From contig DASPKA010000061.1 of assembly GCA_035628335.1 (NCBI GenBank), positions 1 to 6,620 of the forward strand: DNA of 6,620 nucleotides. The letters run 5' to 3'. Both the position numbers and the translations under genes were made by a program. Under the pieces are notes generated by a model that did not search any database, was not told the DNA's origin, and saw only the letters and a list, made by a program, of their open reading frames with translations. This stretch comes from DASPKA01 sp035628335. Lineage in GTDB: Bacteria > Patescibacteriota > Doudnabacteria > UBA920. Of this stretch, positions 4,119 through 6,620 are shown one piece after another (the first letter of the stretch is position 1; each line of letters starts with the position of its first letter).

Positions 4119-6620
4119 ATGCCCATAGAACAAAATAAAAAACCTGGGTCGAGTTTAGAATATACTTTTCAGGAAAAAAATGAAGCCGCGAAACTCGACT
4201 ACCCTTCTGACGAAGCAAAACAAAAAATCGCTGATTTTGTCAAAAGCTTCGCAGGCGAGCCTGAAGACATTTCGCTTTCAGAAATTTCTAGGCGTTGGCT
4301 GACATTTTTATACGAGAACACCAAAGGCTCAGACGGAGATTCCGCGGCCAGGTTTCTCATAAATATGGAACTTGACCACTTTATAGAACAAAACCGAGAA
4401 CAGCTTAATCTGCCTTTTCGAGTCTCACAGTACCTACATCAGGCGACTTCCTATGAAATCAAAGACATGCCAGAAGAAGCGGTGGTTGCTGTTTGGACAG
4501 AGATGTATAAAAACGCACCTGACACCCCCAGAGCCTGGTTCCTAGAAAGCTCACTCATGCCAGGCTGGACTGGAGGTTTAGAAGGCCAACCTCAGGACGA
4601 CAAAAGAGTATTTAAGCTCCAAGAGCTTGAACTTACCCTACCGGAACACGAACGTCGACTTTGCCAAGATCCTACAGTGTTCGCCTCTAAAGACCCGGGG
4701 CTCTATGTAGCCCGTGCTATGGAAATTTTTGAGCGGACCTTGTTTGCTCCGGCTGAAGAAGATGACCTGTACCGCTTAACTGAGGGAATCAACAACTATT
4801 TTTCTCAAATAGCATTGGCTGCAGGCGCTGGAAAAAACATTCAACCTATGGTCGCCTCATTAGGTTTTGCCACGGCTAAATTTTCTCCGCTCTTAGGACC
4901 AGAGCAGCAAAAATACATCACTCAGGCAATAGCCAAGTTACCTGAAGCCTCCAGGCTGGTAATAGAAAAAGAACGTGAACAGAACCAAGGCCGAGAGTTG
5001 CCACTGGAATTTAAAGATTTTATCAAAAAAAAACTTGAGCAGCTACAGCTCACCCAACTGAGGATAAGCTACAAAAAAACCAGCCCTCAGGAACGTAAAG
5101 AGCTTTTTAAGACTGGCACACAAGAAGCGCGAGCCTTGGTTGGAGCATATGATAACCTGAGTAGCAAAGCAATCTCAATGCTTGCCACTGCCTTTACCTA
5201 CCAAGCATGGGCGCGGGGTGAAAGAAATACCGAACAACTCTGGAAAGGTATTATGCAGGAAATGTGTAATGTCAAGAGTAACGGCGAAGTGGGGCACATT
5301 GCGGCAATGGCGCGCAATGAAGTTACCCTCATTTCCATGCCGGACCTGCAATTTGAAATATGGACCGAACTCGGTAAGCATGCTAAGCTCTCGGGAGATG
5401 AAGGGGAAGAACTAATTACCTACGCGGGACGCGGCGACTACATAGAAGGCCATACTAAATTCTTAGAGGTCAATTTACAGTGTAATGAAGAGTTTCGCTC
5501 CAAATACTCAGAACTCTTACGCTCAAATAAACCCGCAGTCAAGCAAACAGCATGGCATTTCCTGCTCTCTGCGGTACTCAAAAACCAAGAACTGGACGCA
5601 AAACTTATTCAGTTAGTAAATGAATTTAACCTAAAACAAGGCTTTGTCTCGTTTATAAACAAGTACAGTGCCGCCCGCGGTAGCCTGACCAGATACTGCA
5701 TTGATGAACTCTGTCACCTCCCCTTTAACGAGTTTTCGCGCGACTGCATTCGCTCACTCTCACAAATCGATGCCATACAAAATTTCAAAGACCTTGAGTA
5801 CGCACTAGACAAGCTTGGGCAAAGCCATAACCTCGCAGGTATAGAAGCCTTTAGCGGACAGTATGTGTATAACCGCGACCGTTCCGCTAACCCAGTGCAT
5901 GGGTTACGAGATTTTCAAAAAGCCCTGGAAATAATAAACGCTGCCAGAAAGAAATATGGAGCTGACCCCATCCCGGCAGGACTTCCGCGGCCGGACACGC
6001 GCTGGATAGACGCAGATTTCGCGGGAATTGACAGATGGGAAGCCAGGACAACAAACCCTCCATGGGAAGTCCCTTCGTTTGAGCCCGCGCTAATTTCTGA
6101 AATACAAGCATGGCTGGAAAGGCAATTCCTCTCACCACAATGGAAAAACACAAAAGAAGCGAAACTAACAATTGATACTTTTTTAAATGAACTCAAGAAA
6201 AACTACCCTACCGCGACCGCGGACGAAAACCTTCTTGCATTTCAGCTCTTTTTTCAGGCATACAAACTTGACGTAGGCAAAAACAATTATTCTGCTGCCC
6301 GAGTATACGAGTTCCTCCAAGCATTCGAACTCACAGGAGAGTTAAGCGACGAAATGCAAAAGTACTGCTTAGTCCAAGCAGGAAATACCAAACCAAACAC
6401 TCAGGTGCACGAACTAATCACGCGTATTTTGTCAGGTAATCAGGGTACAAACGAAACTGATTATCAAAGTTATATTGATACTGTCCTTAAACTACAGCGT
6501 TATGCCGGTGAGCTCAGCTTTGCGGACAATTCTGCCATGTCAGTTCGCCCAGACTTCTTTTACAAAGAAACACCCAAAGCGGCAAGTTTTCTTCTGGACA
6601 GATACCTAAGAACCTATTCG
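4119..6620 (+). CDS. Large soluble protein of unknown family, partial (834 codons, C-terminus outside window)
   Basis: The frame is open from ATG 4119 to the last base, ending exactly on a codon boundary, and no stop is seen. ATG 4119 begins MPIEQNKKPGSS and is the first start after the promoter. It has no Shine-Dalgarno, which fits a leaderless message. The protein has no signal peptide or membrane segment and is rich in Glu, Lys, Leu, Gln and Ala with few Gly, so it looks mainly helical and cytoplasmic. Stretches such as KPAVKQTAWHFLLSAVLKN (about 470-490) recall helical-repeat scaffolds, without a clear repeat period. A Pro/Trp-rich segment (about 617-652, with GLPRPDTRWIDADF and TNPPWEVPSF) separates two helical halves. 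I find no Walker A, kinase, protease, nuclease or nucleotidyltransferase motif in the visible part; a catalytic domain could lie beyond the window. Homologues may be confined to related uncultivated bacteria. Function unknown. Confidence 0.85.
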   Translation, partial: MPIEQNKKPGSSLEYTFQEKNEAAKLDYPSDEAKQKIADFVKSFAGEPEDISLSEISRRWLTFLYENTKGSDGDSAARFLINMELDHFIEQNREQLNLPFRVSQYLHQATSYEIKDMPEEAVVAVWTEMYKNAPDTPRAWFLESSLMPGWTGGLEGQPQDDKRVFKLQELELTLPEHERRLCQDPTVFASKDPGLYVARAMEIFERTLFAPAEEDDLYRLTEGINNYFSQIALAAGAGKNIQPMVASLGFATAKFSPLLGPEQQKYITQAIAKLPEASRLVIEKEREQNQGRELPLEFKDFIKKKLEQLQLTQLRISYKKTSPQERKELFKTGTQEARALVGAYDNLSSKAISMLATAFTYQAWARGERNTEQLWKGIMQEMCNVKSNGEVGHIAAMARNEVTLISMPDLQFEIWTELGKHAKLSGDEGEELITYAGRGDYIEGHTKFLEVNLQCNEEFRSKYSELLRSNKPAVKQTAWHFLLSAVLKNQELDAKLIQLVNEFNLKQGFVSFINKYSAARGSLTRYCIDELCHLPFNEFSRDCIRSLSQIDAIQNFKDLEYALDKLGQSHNLAGIEAFSGQYVYNRDRSANPVHGLRDFQKALEIINAARKKYGADPIPAGLPRPDTRWIDADFAGIDRWEARTTNPPWEVPSFEPALISEIQAWLERQFLSPQWKNTKEAKLTIDTFLNELKKNYPTATADENLLAFQLFFQAYKLDVGKNNYSAARVYEFLQAFELTGELSDEMQKYCLVQAGNTKPNTQVHELITRILSGNQGTNETDYQSYIDTVLKLQRYAGELSFADNSAMSVRPDFFYKETPKAASFLLDRYLRTYS

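Noticed and set aside
5175..6196. Frames inside the large plus gene (5175-5381 minus, 5182-5415 plus, 5887-6171 and 5915-6196 minus)
   Set aside because: All lie within the continuous 834-codon frame and lack start signals of their own.
4119..6620. Alternative genetic code with TGA as Gly
   Set aside because: No in-frame TGA occurs in the long frames, so the standard code suffices.

Overview
The window most likely comes from a Patescibacteria/CPR-type bacterium. The main evidence is the N-terminal part of the long left-hand minus-strand protein. It reads as a signal peptide, then a 'QLNNSSGTLVSDGFYDIVF…GSDIEMTPR…INSVPYSLNSGALNGL' module, then hundreds of Thr/Ser/Gly-rich beta-repeat residues. 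I know this layout mainly from huge secreted proteins of uncultivated Patescibacteria and from some tail-fibre-like proteins. The standard genetic code fits, since no in-frame TGA is needed. The phylum call is an inference. No marker gene is present.

Layout, left to right. (1) 1-2629, minus: a partial secreted repeat protein whose C-terminal end lies beyond base 1. It carries a perfect 127-bp internal duplication, a second mosaic duplication and a run of 24-residue repeats. (2) 2630-2855: a long AT-rich 5' leader with an extended -10 promoter for gene 1, packed directly against the terminator of the next gene. (3) 2856-3608, minus: a 250-residue membrane protein with an N-terminal four-cysteine zinc ribbon. 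(4) 3690-3872, minus: a 60-residue hydrophilic protein of unknown function with a strong Shine-Dalgarno site and its own terminator. (5) 3873-4118: a divergent control region. On the minus strand it holds a probable promoter, a possible 23-codon leader peptide, several hairpins and a terminator-like hairpin before the 60-residue gene. An 8-bp inverted repeat flanks the minus promoter. (6) 4119-6620, plus: a long, partial, soluble, probably helical protein (834 codons seen, still open at the window edge) that I cannot assign to a family. Its extended -10 box sits 8 bases before the ATG, which suggests leaderless translation.

No pathway links the genes. Genes 1, 3 and 4 run the same way, but each is separated from the next by a terminator, so they look like single-gene units rather than an operon. 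Most other open frames in the window are shadows, notably the plus-strand frames opposite the low-complexity repeats of gene 1. I see no tRNA, rRNA, CRISPR array, transposase or integrase. The least explained parts are the leader with its terminator hairpin at 3897-4055 and the unassigned protein at 4119-6620.
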